The notes under the pieces were generated by a model. That model was not told the DNA's origin, ran no database searches, and was given only the letters and a program-made list of their open reading frames with translations. From NCBI GenBank assembly GCA_030704225.1, contig CP131915.1, positions 2,170,001 through 2,234,000 of the forward strand: a stretch of 64,000 nt of DNA, in the 5' to 3' direction. Made by a program: the position numbers and the translations under genes. Origin of the DNA: Kosakonia sp. H02. GTDB taxonomy: Bacteria; Pseudomonadota; Gammaproteobacteria; Enterobacterales; Enterobacteriaceae. Shown here in pieces: positions 55,222-63,717 of this stretch (position 1 is the first letter of the stretch; the number at the start of each line of letters is the position of its first letter).

Positions 55222-56727
55222 ATGGGCAGTAACCTCCTCGAAATGCGTGGCATGAGCCTCGCCTTTGGCGGCTTTAAGGCGCTGTCGCAGGTTGATCTCA
55301 CCTTGCGGGGCGGTTCGGTGCATGCGTTAACCGGCGCGAATGGCGCGGGGAAATCCACCTTAATGGCGGTGCTGTGCGGCACCTATGACCATTATGAAGG
55401 GGAGATTACCATCAACCATCAGGCGGTGCCGATCCGCACCCCGCGCGACGCTAAACAGCTTGGCATTCACCTGGTGCAGCAGGAAGTGGACGTCGCGCTG
55501 GTACCGGGGCTGAGCATCGCCGAAAACATCATGCTCGATAAGCTGGCAGAAACCGGTCACCGTTTTCGCTGGGGAGAAATTCGTGCTCAGGCGCGCACCG
55601 CGCTGGCGCAACTGGATATTCAGCTTGATGTTAAACGCCCGATTGATAGCTGCACGCTGGCGGAAAAACAGCAAATTTTGCTGGCACGGGCGCTCTCGCA
55701 CCACTGTCGGTTTTTAATTCTGGATGAACCCACCGCGCCGCTGGATCAACACGAAAGTGAGCGCTTGTTCACGGTGGTGAAACGCCTGCAACAGCAGGGC
55801 ATCGGCGTGGTGTTTATCTCCCACCGCATTCACGAAGTGAAGGCGATTTGCGACACCTTAACGGTGCTGCGCGATGGCAGGCTAATTGAGTCCGGCCCGA
55901 TGGCGGCGTTGAGCGCTGAGCAGATTGTCGAAAAGATGCTCGGCCATGAGCTGAGCGACATCTACCCGCCTGCGCGCCCGCCGCACAGTGACGAACTGCT
56001 GCTCAGCGTCGATGGCCTGCATGACGAAGGGCTGCTGAAAGATATATCCCTGCGGCTGCGCAAAGGGGAAATTCTCGGCATCGGCGGGCTGGCCGGGGCG
56101 GGAAAAACCGAGCTGTGTAAGGCGCTGTTCGGCGCGAATAAAAGCCGCATCACGCGCGGCGAGCTGAACCATCAACCGTGGCGGCCGCGCGATCCGGCGG
56201 ATTCGGTCACGCGCGGGCTGGCGCTGGTGCCGGAAGAGCGGCGCAAAGAGGGCATCTTTATTGATGAGCCGGTCAGCATGAATTTGGCGGTCAGCGCCGA
56301 TAACAGTTTCTCGCGCTGGGGGCTGTTTGCGCATCGCCAGGCCTGGCGCTGGGCGCAGGAAGTGATCACTCGCGTTGGCGTGCGCACCACCGGGCCGGGT
56401 CAGATGCTGCGTCGCTTGTCCGGCGGTAATCAGCAAAAAGTGGCGATCGGCAAATGGCTGCGTGGTAACGCCAGGGTAGTGATTTTTGACGAGCCGACCA
56501 AGGGTGTGGACGTCAAGGCGAAAACCGATCTGTTCCAGCTTATCGACGGCCTGGCGCGGGAAGGCAAAGGCGTGATTTATGCGTCAGGCGAATTCGCCGA
56601 GCTGGTAGGTTTGTGTGACCGGATTTGTGTGCTGTGGGATGGGCGCATTGTGGCAGAAGTGCAGGGCGGGGAAGCCCGCGAAGAGACACTCCTTTACTAT
56701 TCCACCGGAGGAACGGCGCGTGAGTAA
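55222..56727 (+). CDS. Sugar-type ABC transporter ATP-binding protein (RbsA-like), methionine-linked locus
   Basis: A 501-residue ATPase with two nucleotide-binding domains: first Walker A TGANGAGKSTL (near residue 38), TLAEKQQILLARAL and ILDEPTAPLD; second degenerate loop GLAGAGKTEL, RLSGGNQQKVAIGKWL and IFDEPTKGVD. The ATG at 55222 is preferred by homologue length although its ribosome binding site is weak; a GTG at 55174 would add 16 residues. It forms an importer with the permease and binding protein downstream. Context with mtnK and mtnA suggests methylthioribose or 5-deoxyribose as cargo (inference). Confidence 0.85.
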   Translation: MGSNLLEMRGMSLAFGGFKALSQVDLTLRGGSVHALTGANGAGKSTLMAVLCGTYDHYEGEITINHQAVPIRTPRDAKQLGIHLVQQEVDVALVPGLSIAENIMLDKLAETGHRFRWGEIRAQARTALAQLDIQLDVKRPIDSCTLAEKQQILLARALSHHCRFLILDEPTAPLDQHESERLFTVVKRLQQQGIGVVFISHRIHEVKAICDTLTVLRDGRLIESGPMAALSAEQIVEKMLGHELSDIYPPARPPHSDELLLSVDGLHDEGLLKDISLRLRKGEILGIGGLAGAGKTELCKALFGANKSRITRGELNHQPWRPRDPADSVTRGLALVPEERRKEGIFIDEPVSMNLAVSADNSFSRWGLFAHRQAWRWAQEVITRVGVRTTGPGQMLRRLSGGNQQKVAIGKWLRGNARVVIFDEPTKGVDVKAKTDLFQLIDGLAREGKGVIYASGEFAELVGLCDRICVLWDGRIVAEVQGGEAREETLLYYSTGGTARE

Positions 56728-57715
56728 GGCCCTTTCAGTCAATGCGACGACACCGTTGCGCCAGCAATTTTTTGATTTTCTCTATAAATGGGGCATGTTG
56801 CTCACCGTGGTCGTGCTGATTGCTGTTTTTGGCATCGCGTCGGACAACTTCCTCGACCCCTTTAACATCATCAATATTCTGCGGTCCATCGCCATTGTGA
56901 CGGTGATTGCCATCGGCGTGTCGATTTCGCTGACGATCGGCGGCTTTGATCTTTCGGTCGGCTCCACCGCATCGCTGGCCAATGCACTGGTCATTTCGCT
57001 GTTTGTCTGGCACGGCTTCGGCACCACGGAAGCGATTCTGGTAACGCTGGCGCTCTGTACGCTGGTCGGCCTGTTTAACGCGTTTTTGATTGTGGTGCTG
57101 CGCATTCCCGACATGCTCGCCACGCTTGGCAGCCTGTTTGTTATTCAGGGCGTGGCGATGACCTATAGCTATGGCGGTTCAATCACCGAAAATATGGTGC
57201 TGCCGGGCGGTGATATGGCGGAAGGTACCATTCCGGCGGCTTTTGGCCTGCTCGGCCAGGTGCCGACGATTGTCATCATTATGCTGGTGGTGACGATTGT
57301 CGCGCAGCTTGGCCTGTCGCTGACCACCCACGGACGCCGGATGTACGCCATCGGCGGTAACCCGGAGGCTGCGCGCCTCTCGGGTATTCGCACCACGCGC
57401 TACAAAGTGGTGGCCTATGTGATTGCCTCTTTGCTGGCCGGGCTTGGCGGCATTTTGCTGGCGTCACGCATTGGCTCGTCGCAGGTCAATGCGGGCGGCG
57501 GTTATCTGATGGATGCGGTCGCCGCCGCGTGGATTGGCTTCTCGCTGGCGGGCTCAGGTAAACCGAACGCGCTTGGCACGCTGGTGGGTGCGGTTATTCT
57601 CGGCGTGCTGTCAAACGGGCTGGTGATGCTGTCGGTGCCTTATTACGCCATGGACATTATTAAGGGGCTGGTGCTGGCCGGTGCTCTTGCGTTGACTTAT
57701 TTCCAGCGTCGTTAA
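56720..57715 (+). CDS. Sugar-type ABC transporter permease (RbsC-like)
   Basis: A 331-residue permease with about ten membrane segments; motifs IGVSISLTIGGFDLSVGSTA and GRRMYAIGGNPEAARLSGIR followed by WIGFSLAGSGKPNALGTLVG. The start is GTG at 56720, inside the last codons of the ATPase gene (8-base overlap) with GGAGG upstream. The long open frame before it overlaps the ATPase and is a shadow. Confidence 0.88.
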   Translation: MSKALSVNATTPLRQQFFDFLYKWGMLLTVVVLIAVFGIASDNFLDPFNIINILRSIAIVTVIAIGVSISLTIGGFDLSVGSTASLANALVISLFVWHGFGTTEAILVTLALCTLVGLFNAFLIVVLRIPDMLATLGSLFVIQGVAMTYSYGGSITENMVLPGGDMAEGTIPAAFGLLGQVPTIVIIMLVVTIVAQLGLSLTTHGRRMYAIGGNPEAARLSGIRTTRYKVVAYVIASLLAGLGGILLASRIGSSQVNAGGGYLMDAVAAAWIGFSLAGSGKPNALGTLVGAVILGVLSNGLVMLSVPYYAMDIIKGLVLAGALALTYFQRR

Positions 57716-57732
57716 CTATTCAGGGGAAAGAC

Positions 57733-58797
57733 ATGAAGAAAATTGCACTCTCACTGTTGGCGCTGGGGTTACTGGGCGCATTGCCGGGCCACGCCGCGAC
57801 GCCTGCGCCAGTACCGGACGCCATTGCCAACCATAACGGCCCGGTGCGCATTGCGCTTATCCGCAACCTTGGTTCCGACGATAACACCACGCAGTTTGTC
57901 TCCGGTGCATTGCAGGAAGGTAAAAAGCTCGGCTTTAAAATCAGCACCTTTTTAAGTAACGGTGACGACGCCAAATTCCAGGATTTCGTCAACCAGGCCA
58001 TCAGCCAGAAATATGACGGCATTATTCTTTCGCAGGGGCGCGATCCCTACTCCACGGATCTGATTAAAAAAGCGGTCGCCGCCGGGATCAAAGTGGCGGT
58101 GTTTGATACCGCCGTTAACGGCGACATTCCGGGGGTGACCGTTACCCAGCAGGATGACGCTTCGCTGACCAAACTCTCGTTTGGCGAGCTGGTGAAAGAT
58201 TTCAACGGCAAAGCCAACATCATCAAACTGTGGGTCGCCGGTTTCCCGCCGATGGAGCGCCGCCAGGCGGCCTATGCTGAATTACTGAAAGCCCATCCGG
58301 GGATTAAAGAGCTGGAGTCGATTGGCGCGGTGTCTTCGGATGTGCAGGGCGATACCGCCAACAAAGTGGGCGCCGTGCTGGCGAAATACCCGAAAGGCAA
58401 GATTGATGCTATCTGGGGCACCTGGGATGCCTTCAGCCAGGGGGCGTATAAGGCGCTGAAAGAGAATGGTCGCACCGAAATCAAACTCTACAGCATTGAT
58501 GTGTCGAACCAGGATCTGCAACTGATGCGTGAGGCAGGCAGCCCGTGGAAGGTGAGCGTGGCGGTGGATCCGAAACTGATTGGCGCCACCAACGTGCGCC
58601 TGGTAGCCAATAAGATTGCCGGTGAGCCAACGCCCGCGACGTATGATTTTAAAGCGGCCGCCATTCCGCAGGCGCTGCTCGCCAGCCAGCCGGGCGCGGT
58701 GAATGTGGCCTCACTGGGCAAAATTATTCCGGGCTGGGGCCAGACAGAAGACTTTATCGCGCCGTGGTTTGCGACACTGGAAGCGAAGAATAAATAA
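57733..58797 (+). CDS. Periplasmic sugar-type binding protein
   Basis: A 354-residue binding protein: signal peptide 1-21 (cleavage after GHA), then a type-1 periplasmic binding fold with VRIALIRNLGSDDNTTQFVS, KYDGIILSQGRDPYSTDLIK, VAVFDTAVNGDIPGV and IDAIWGTWDAFSQGAYKAL. It differs clearly from the RbsB-like protein at 29475. The ATG at 57733 follows AGGGGAAAG. The gene order ATPase, permease, binding protein is unusual in that the binding protein is last. Confidence 0.87.
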   Translation: MKKIALSLLALGLLGALPGHAATPAPVPDAIANHNGPVRIALIRNLGSDDNTTQFVSGALQEGKKLGFKISTFLSNGDDAKFQDFVNQAISQKYDGIILSQGRDPYSTDLIKKAVAAGIKVAVFDTAVNGDIPGVTVTQQDDASLTKLSFGELVKDFNGKANIIKLWVAGFPPMERRQAAYAELLKAHPGIKELESIGAVSSDVQGDTANKVGAVLAKYPKGKIDAIWGTWDAFSQGAYKALKENGRTEIKLYSIDVSNQDLQLMREAGSPWKVSVAVDPKLIGATNVRLVANKIAGEPTPATYDFKAAAIPQALLASQPGAVNVASLGKIIPGWGQTEDFIAPWFATLEAKNK

Positions 58798-58809
58798 GCG
58801 CGTGTTGAA

Positions 58810-58897
58810 CGCCGGATGGCGCTTCGCTTATCCGGCCTACAAACGTCATATTGCGCTGGTGTTGTTGGCCGGATAAGGCAAACGCCGCCATCCGGCA
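58810..58897. repeat. REP pair (BIME) between binding protein and LVIVD gene
   Basis: GCCGGATGGCGCTTCGCTTA then TCCGGCCTAC, and the inverted copy GGCCGGATAAGGCAAACGCC then GCCATCCGGC. It may stabilise the upstream importer mRNA or limit readthrough. Confidence 0.85.
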
Positions 58898-58916
58898 TTT
58901 TTAAGAAGGATTCAAT

Positions 58917-60161
58917 ATGGCACGTGAACTTCCGCGCCCTGACTACAGCCGCAATATGCGGCTGATTGGTCACAGCGACCAGGGCGGCCGCCCGGACGGC
59001 GTACAAATCATGGTGCATCGCGGCTTTGCCTATATCGGCCATATGGTGTCGCAGGGTTTTTCCATTGTGGATGTCCGCGACGCGAAAAACCCGAAACCCG
59101 CAGGCTACGTTGCCGCACCGCCCGGCACCTGGAATGTGCATCTGCAAGCCCACGACGATCTGCTGCTGGTCATTAACGCCCGCGATCTTTTTGCCGATGC
59201 CCGGTTTGCTGATGAAAAAGTCTATTACACCCGCTCGGTGGGCGAGACGGTCAGCGATGTGCAGGACAGAGGCTGGAGCGCCGGGCTGCGCATTTTCGAT
59301 ATCTCCACGCCGGATAAACCGCATGAAATCAGCTTCCTGTCGCTTAACGGCATCGGCATTCACCGCATCTGGTACGTTGGCGGTCGCTGGGCTTACGTTT
59401 CTGCACTGGTCGACGGCTTTACCGACTACATCTTCCTGACGATTGATCTGGCCGATCCGCGTAAACCGCAGGTCGCCGGGCACTGGTGGTTGCCGGGTAT
59501 GAATCAGGCCGCCGGGGAAACGCCAGCGTGGGAAGAGGGCAAACGCTATGCGCTGCACCACGCGATTATCGCGGGCGATACCGCTTACGGTAGCTGGCGC
59601 GACGGCGGCCTGACGCTGCTGGATGTGAAAGACCGCACCCAGCCGAAGCTGATTAGCCACCGCAACTGGAGCCCACCGTTTGGCGGCGGCACTCATACCG
59701 CGCTGCCTTTGCCGGATCGCGAGCTGCTGGTGGTGCTGGATGAAGCAGTGCTGGATAACCAGCAAGATGGCGAGAAGCTGATTTGGCTGTTTGATATCCG
59801 CGAACCGTCGAACCCGGTGAGTATCTCCACTTTCCCGCAGCCGGATGAGACGGATTATGTGGTGAAAGGCGCGCATTTCGGCCCGCACAACCTGCACGAA
59901 AACCGCCCCGGCAGCTTTATTAGCTCGACGCTGATTTTCGCCACGTATCAGAACGCAGGCGTGCGCGCCTACGATATTTCCAACCCGTATCGCCCGGTGG
60001 AAACCGGTGCACTTGTGCCCGCTGCTCCAGCGAGAATGATGGATACCCGGCCTGGCCGCCCGCGTGTGATCCAGTCCTGCGACGTGTTTGTTGACGCGCA
60101 GGGGATTATTTACAGCACCGATTACAACGGCGGGTTATCGATAATCGAGTATCTGGGATAA
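58917..60161 (+). CDS. LVIVD-repeat (predicted beta-propeller) protein, unknown function
   Basis: A 414-residue protein with no signal peptide, starting MARELPRPDYSRNMRLIGHS, so probably cytosolic. It carries repeated beta-strand units of LVIVD type: FSIVDVRDAKNPKPAGYV, LRIFDISTPDKPHEISFLS, FLTIDLADPRKPQVAGHW, LTLLDVKDRTQPKLISHR, VRAYDISNPYRPVETGAL. Conserved His residues (NVHLQAHDD, GTHTALPLP, GAHFGPHNLHENRPG) could bind a metal, as in beta-propeller enzymes such as the methanethiol oxidase/selenium-binding family; that link is speculation. It lies between the importer and mtnK, ending 7 bases from the mtnK stop. Function not assigned. Confidence 0.7.
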   Translation: MARELPRPDYSRNMRLIGHSDQGGRPDGVQIMVHRGFAYIGHMVSQGFSIVDVRDAKNPKPAGYVAAPPGTWNVHLQAHDDLLLVINARDLFADARFADEKVYYTRSVGETVSDVQDRGWSAGLRIFDISTPDKPHEISFLSLNGIGIHRIWYVGGRWAYVSALVDGFTDYIFLTIDLADPRKPQVAGHWWLPGMNQAAGETPAWEEGKRYALHHAIIAGDTAYGSWRDGGLTLLDVKDRTQPKLISHRNWSPPFGGGTHTALPLPDRELLVVLDEAVLDNQQDGEKLIWLFDIREPSNPVSISTFPQPDETDYVVKGAHFGPHNLHENRPGSFISSTLIFATYQNAGVRAYDISNPYRPVETGALVPAAPARMMDTRPGRPRVIQSCDVFVDAQGIIYSTDYNGGLSIIEYLG

Positions 60162-60168
60162 AGGCGGC

Positions 60169-61368
60169 CTACGAATATTGCCGCACACGGGCAATTAACT
60201 CATCGACGCTCTCAATGCGTTCGGCAATCACAATCAGGGCTTTGCCGAGGGAAATCGCGTGGCGCAGGCATGCGTGGCGCATCTCTTCGTCTTTGATGGT
60301 GTCGATATCCGCCACGTGCGACAGGCCGACGCTGCGGCGAATAAGTTCGGTGCCGCAAAAGCCAATCGCATCGGCCCACACTTTTTTCAAAAACGCCGAA
60401 GCGTAGCCCGGCTGCGCCAGCGCCACATCGCGGGTTTTCTCTGTTGCCAGCGCCTGGAAGCGCTCGGCAAAAGTGGTCCACAGCGTCTGGATATCGACCA
60501 GGCGCTGTTCACGCGCCGCCGCCGCATCGCGAATGCCCAGATGCCCTGGCAGGCCGCAATAGTTAAGCAGCAGGTTGCCGATCGCCGTGCCGACATCAAA
60601 GCCTATCGGGCCGAAATAACCGAACTCGGCATCAATCGCTTTCAGGCGACCGTCTGCGACAAAAATCGACCCGCTGTGAATATCGCCGTGCAGCAGGGCT
60701 TCGGCATGGGAAAAGAAGCGGTGTTTCAACGCCGCGACCGCCCGTTTTAGCTGCGCGTCATCGCGCAGGGCGGCGACGTCCGGTTCCAGTTCAGCCGGGT
60801 AGTTATTACGCTCGTGGATTTGGTACGGGTCGTTGAAGAACAGATCTTCGGTGATTTCGCACATTTCGGGGTTAATAAACTTCGCCACCTGCGCTTTTTT
60901 CACATGCGGGTGGAGATAAAAATCGCTGGTATGAAACAGCGTGTTTGCCAGATATTCACCGAGTTGCGTGGCTGCCTGCGGGTAATAGACGTTGCGAATA
61001 AGTTCGCCGCGCCAGATTTTATGATCCGAGAGATCTTCCATCACCATCACCGCCAGTTCCGGGTCGAAATGGAGGATTTCAACCGTATGCTGCGGGCAAT
61101 GCTGATAGTGCTCCACCAGGGTTTGCGCTTCGAGGCGGGCGCGATCCAGCGTCAGCGGCCAGGATTCGCCAACGCAGCGCACGTAGGGTAGCGCCTGTTT
61201 GACGATAATGCGGCTAACGCCCTGGCTGTCGAAAATTTTAAACACCAGATTGAGGTTACCGTCGCCCACCTCCTGCGCGTCCACCAGTTCGGATGGGTTG
61301 TCCAGGCCGCCAAATTGTTGTGCATATGCCACGGCATCACGGGCGGAGAAGGTACGGTATTGCGACAT
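60169..61368 (-). CDS. mtnK: 5-Methylthioribose kinase MtnK
   Basis: A 399-residue kinase of the choline-kinase-like fold that phosphorylates 5-methylthioribose at O1 in methionine salvage. Motifs: [15 protein letters not shown] (ATP loop), [19 protein letters not shown], the catalytic loop [14 protein letters not shown] and metal site [20 protein letters not shown]. The ATG at 61368 is chosen as the family start; the frame extends 29 codons upstream across the MetJ site without coding features. Divergent from mtnA. Confidence 0.95.
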   Translation of the reverse strand: MSQYRTFSARDAVAYAQQFGGLDNPSELVDAQEVGDGNLNLVFKIFDSQGVSRIIVKQALPYVRCVGESWPLTLDRARLEAQTLVEHYQHCPQHTVEILHFDPELAVMVMEDLSDHKIWRGELIRNVYYPQAATQLGEYLANTLFHTSDFYLHPHVKKAQVAKFINPEMCEITEDLFFNDPYQIHERNNYPAELEPDVAALRDDAQLKRAVAALKHRFFSHAEALLHGDIHSGSIFVADGRLKAIDAEFGYFGPIGFDVGTAIGNLLLNYCGLPGHLGIRDAAAAREQRLVDIQTLWTTFAERFQALATEKTRDVALAQPGYASAFLKKVWADAIGFCGTELIRRSVGLSHVADIDTIKDEEMRHACLRHAISLGKALIVIAERIESVDELIARVRQYS

Positions 61369-61394
61369 TGCCTCGATCCTCTTTTTGCTGATTA

Positions 61395-61418
61395 AGCCAT
61401 TTAGACGTCTATACATCC
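61395..61418. promoter_or_regulatory. MetJ operator between mtnK and mtnA
   Basis: AGACGTCT at 61403-61410 is a perfect met box. The flanking in-register octamers AGCCATTT (61395-61402) and ATACATCC (61411-61418) each match 5 of 8. Three tandem boxes between divergent mtnK and mtnA indicate repression by MetJ with S-adenosylmethionine. Confidence 0.75.
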
Positions 61419-61470
61419 GAACCGCATCCTGACACAATACGCCACAATAACGCAACAGGGATTTAACGAT

Positions 61471-62481
61471 ATGCCGTCATTACAGACCACCAGCCTGCGC
61501 ATCGCCGAAAATCGCTTATTTATTCTCGATCAACAGGCATTACCGCAGGAGAAACGCTGGCTGCCCGCCGATACGGTAGACGACCTTGTCGGCCATATTC
61601 ACGCCCTGCGCGTGCGTGGCGCGCCGCTGATTGGCCTTTCTGCGAGCCTGCTGCTGGCGCTGCTGGCAGAACGCGGCGCAAACCGTGATGAATTGGCGAC
61701 GGCACTGGAAACCCTGCGCGCCGCGCGCCCGACGGCGGTGAACCTGATGAACAATCTTGATCGCATGAAACAGGCGCTGGTGCAGGAAAACTATGCGCAG
61801 GCGCTGATGGCAGAAGCGCTACGGCTTACCGAAGAAGACAAGCAGCTTTGCGATAACATTGCGCAGGCGGGAAGCGCGCTGGTAAAACCCGGCAGTCGTA
61901 TCCTGACGCACTGCAATACCGGCGGGCTGGCAACGGCGGGCGTCGGTACAGCGCTCGGCGTCATTGCGCTGGCACATCAGCAGGGCAACATCGCCACTGT
62001 GTGGGTGGATGAAACGCGACCGCTGTTACAGGGCGGTCGTCTCACGGCCTGGGAATTAGGCGAGCTGGGTGTGCCGTATCAGTTGATTACCGATTCGATG
62101 GCCGCCAGCCTGATGGCACAAGGGCAGGTAGATGCGGTGTGGGTTGGCGCAGACCGGATTGCCGCGAATGGCGATGTGGCAAATAAAATCGGCACCTATT
62201 CCCTGGCGGTGCTGGCGAAATTCCACAACGTGCCGTTTTATGTCGCCGCGCCGCAAACCACGCTCGATCCGCACTGCCCGAACGGTGACGCGATCCCCAT
62301 TGAGCAGCGCGCGCCTACAGAAGTCACTGGCGTTGCGGGAAGTTTTGGCGCAGTGCAGTGGGCGCCTGGCGATGCGCAAGTCTATAACCCGGCGTTTGAC
62401 GTCACTCCGGCTTCGCTTATCAGCGCCTGGGTGCTTGATAGCGGCGTGGTGACCAACGCCGCGGATCTTTTCGCCGGGTAG
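61471..62481 (+). CDS. mtnA: Methylthioribose-1-phosphate isomerase MtnA
   Basis: A 336-residue member of the eIF2B-like family that converts methylthioribose 1-phosphate to methylthioribulose 1-phosphate. [18 protein letters not shown] is the substrate loop, the catalytic Cys is C148 in [12 protein letters not shown], and the catalytic Asp is D228 in [20 protein letters not shown]. No mtnB, mtnC or mtnD lies downstream in this window. Confidence 0.95.
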   Translation: MPSLQTTSLRIAENRLFILDQQALPQEKRWLPADTVDDLVGHIHALRVRGAPLIGLSASLLLALLAERGANRDELATALETLRAARPTAVNLMNNLDRMKQALVQENYAQALMAEALRLTEEDKQLCDNIAQAGSALVKPGSRILTHCNTGGLATAGVGTALGVIALAHQQGNIATVWVDETRPLLQGGRLTAWELGELGVPYQLITDSMAASLMAQGQVDAVWVGADRIAANGDVANKIGTYSLAVLAKFHNVPFYVAAPQTTLDPHCPNGDAIPIEQRAPTEVTGVAGSFGAVQWAPGDAQVYNPAFDVTPASLISAWVLDSGVVTNAADLFAG

Positions 62482-62490
62482 AATAAAACA

Positions 62491-62526
62491 TTGCCGGATG
62501 GCGGCTACGCCTGAATCCGGCCTATA
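62491..62526. repeat. REP element after mtnA
   Basis: TTGCCGGATGGCGGCTACGC then CTGAATCCGGCCTATAA, a single REP core between convergent genes. Confidence 0.75.
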
Positions 62527-62542
62527 AACTACGAACAAGCCA

Positions 62543-63109
62543 TCAAACGCACGGTCCTGTCGCACATCCGTACATCATGACCAGAGGGAAGATGGGGACA
62601 ATTAACGGCGCCACCCACGAAACTTCCTGCCTGGTGGTGTCGTTAATCGTCACGGTGACCGGTTTTTCCAGCTTGCGGGTGTCGGGGCCGGGTGGATGTC
62701 GAAGGATATAAATCACTTCTCCCTCTGCTCTGAAGGTGACGGCCAGCTTTTTGTTGGGCTCAATGATATTGGCATGGTAGTGATAACGCAGGCGTTCAAT
62801 CTGCGCGGCAGAGAGGCCATTTGCATCGACAAAGGCTTTGTATTCAGCGGTAACCTTTTCATCTTTCACCACAAAATTGACCGCAACGCCGGGAATATGG
62901 CTGGAGAACTCCTGATAAAACGCGGCGTACTGGGTGTAAGCGTCATGCGTATCCTTGCGCTCAAAATTGTAGGCATATTTTTGTGAATAGGCAGTGATGC
63001 GATCCAGGCGCACTTCGAGCTCGGTGATTTTGTCCCATGTGGGCATGGGCGAAGTCATCACACAGCCGCTTAGCAGCGCGATAACGCACAACAGAATAAT
63101 TCTTTTCAT
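62543..63109 (-). CDS. Predicted lipoprotein, unknown function
   Basis: A 188-residue protein with a lipoprotein signal MKRIILLCVIALLSGC (lipid-modified Cys at residue 16). The middle is polar and helical (TELEVRLDRITAYSQKYAYN) and the C terminus is hydrophobic (VAPLIVPIFPLVMMYGCATG). The ATG at 63109 follows GGAGG. I do not recognise the family. The neighbour at 63191 is also an exported small protein on the same strand. Confidence 0.75.
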   Translation of the reverse strand: MKRIILLCVIALLSGCVMTSPMPTWDKITELEVRLDRITAYSQKYAYNFERKDTHDAYTQYAAFYQEFSSHIPGVAVNFVVKDEKVTAEYKAFVDANGLSAAQIERLRYHYHANIIEPNKKLAVTFRAEGEVIYILRHPPGPDTRKLEKPVTVTINDTTRQEVSWVAPLIVPIFPLVMMYGCATGPCV

Positions 63110-63190
63110 GAATGCCTCCCTGTCAAAGCTGGCAGCATACACCGCAACGGGAGCGCGCGGAGGGGAGGCTACAAGAATGGGTAGGGATGT

Positions 63191-63616
63191 TCAGGTTGGG
63201 GGGTGCTGCAAAATCACCGCGTTGTTCGTGGCGCTGGCCTGGCTTTGAGCCGCTTCGTCATCATGCTTTTCATAGCGCGGCGGCGTAATGATCGGGTAAA
63301 CAAAGCTGCCCACTTCGCTGCACTGCACCGGATCTTCTTCTCCGGCGAAAAATAAATAGTACTGATCGGAATCCGGGAAGAAGGCCAGGTTGTCGCCATT
63401 ACCGAAGCGGGTGCTCCAGAACGGTACGCCTGCTTTGGTGTGCCCCTTCTCTTTACCCGCCGCGACCTGAAAATGGTCTCCCCACTTCATGGTTATCAGG
63501 CTGTAATTGAAAAAGGAAACTGTCAGTGCGCCGCGCGTGGGGCAGTTTAGCTTCACCGCGTCGTCGGCCTGCGCGGTGGTCATAAAAATCAGCAGTAACA
63601 GTAGCGAATATTTCAT
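63191..63616 (-). CDS. Small exported protein, unknown function
   Basis: A 141-residue protein with a Sec signal peptide (MKYSLLLLLIFMTTAQA, cleavage before DDAVKLNCP). The mature part has two Cys (NCPTRG and VQCSEVG) that could form a disulfide, and a beta-rich pattern (FFNYSLITMKWGDHFQVAAG, NLAFFPDSDQYYLFFAGEED). The ATG at 63616 follows GGAGG. No known family recognised. Confidence 0.7.
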   Translation of the reverse strand: MKYSLLLLLIFMTTAQADDAVKLNCPTRGALTVSFFNYSLITMKWGDHFQVAAGKEKGHTKAGVPFWSTRFGNGDNLAFFPDSDQYYLFFAGEEDPVQCSEVGSFVYPIITPPRYEKHDDEAAQSQASATNNAVILQHPPT

Positions 63617-63717
63617 GCGGGCCTCCTGTACATAGGGCAAAGCAAAAGGGTAGCGGATCGGCGGGGGTAACCGGTAAAAAAAGATGTCAGAGAATGAAAC
63701 AGATCATTCTTGACGGG

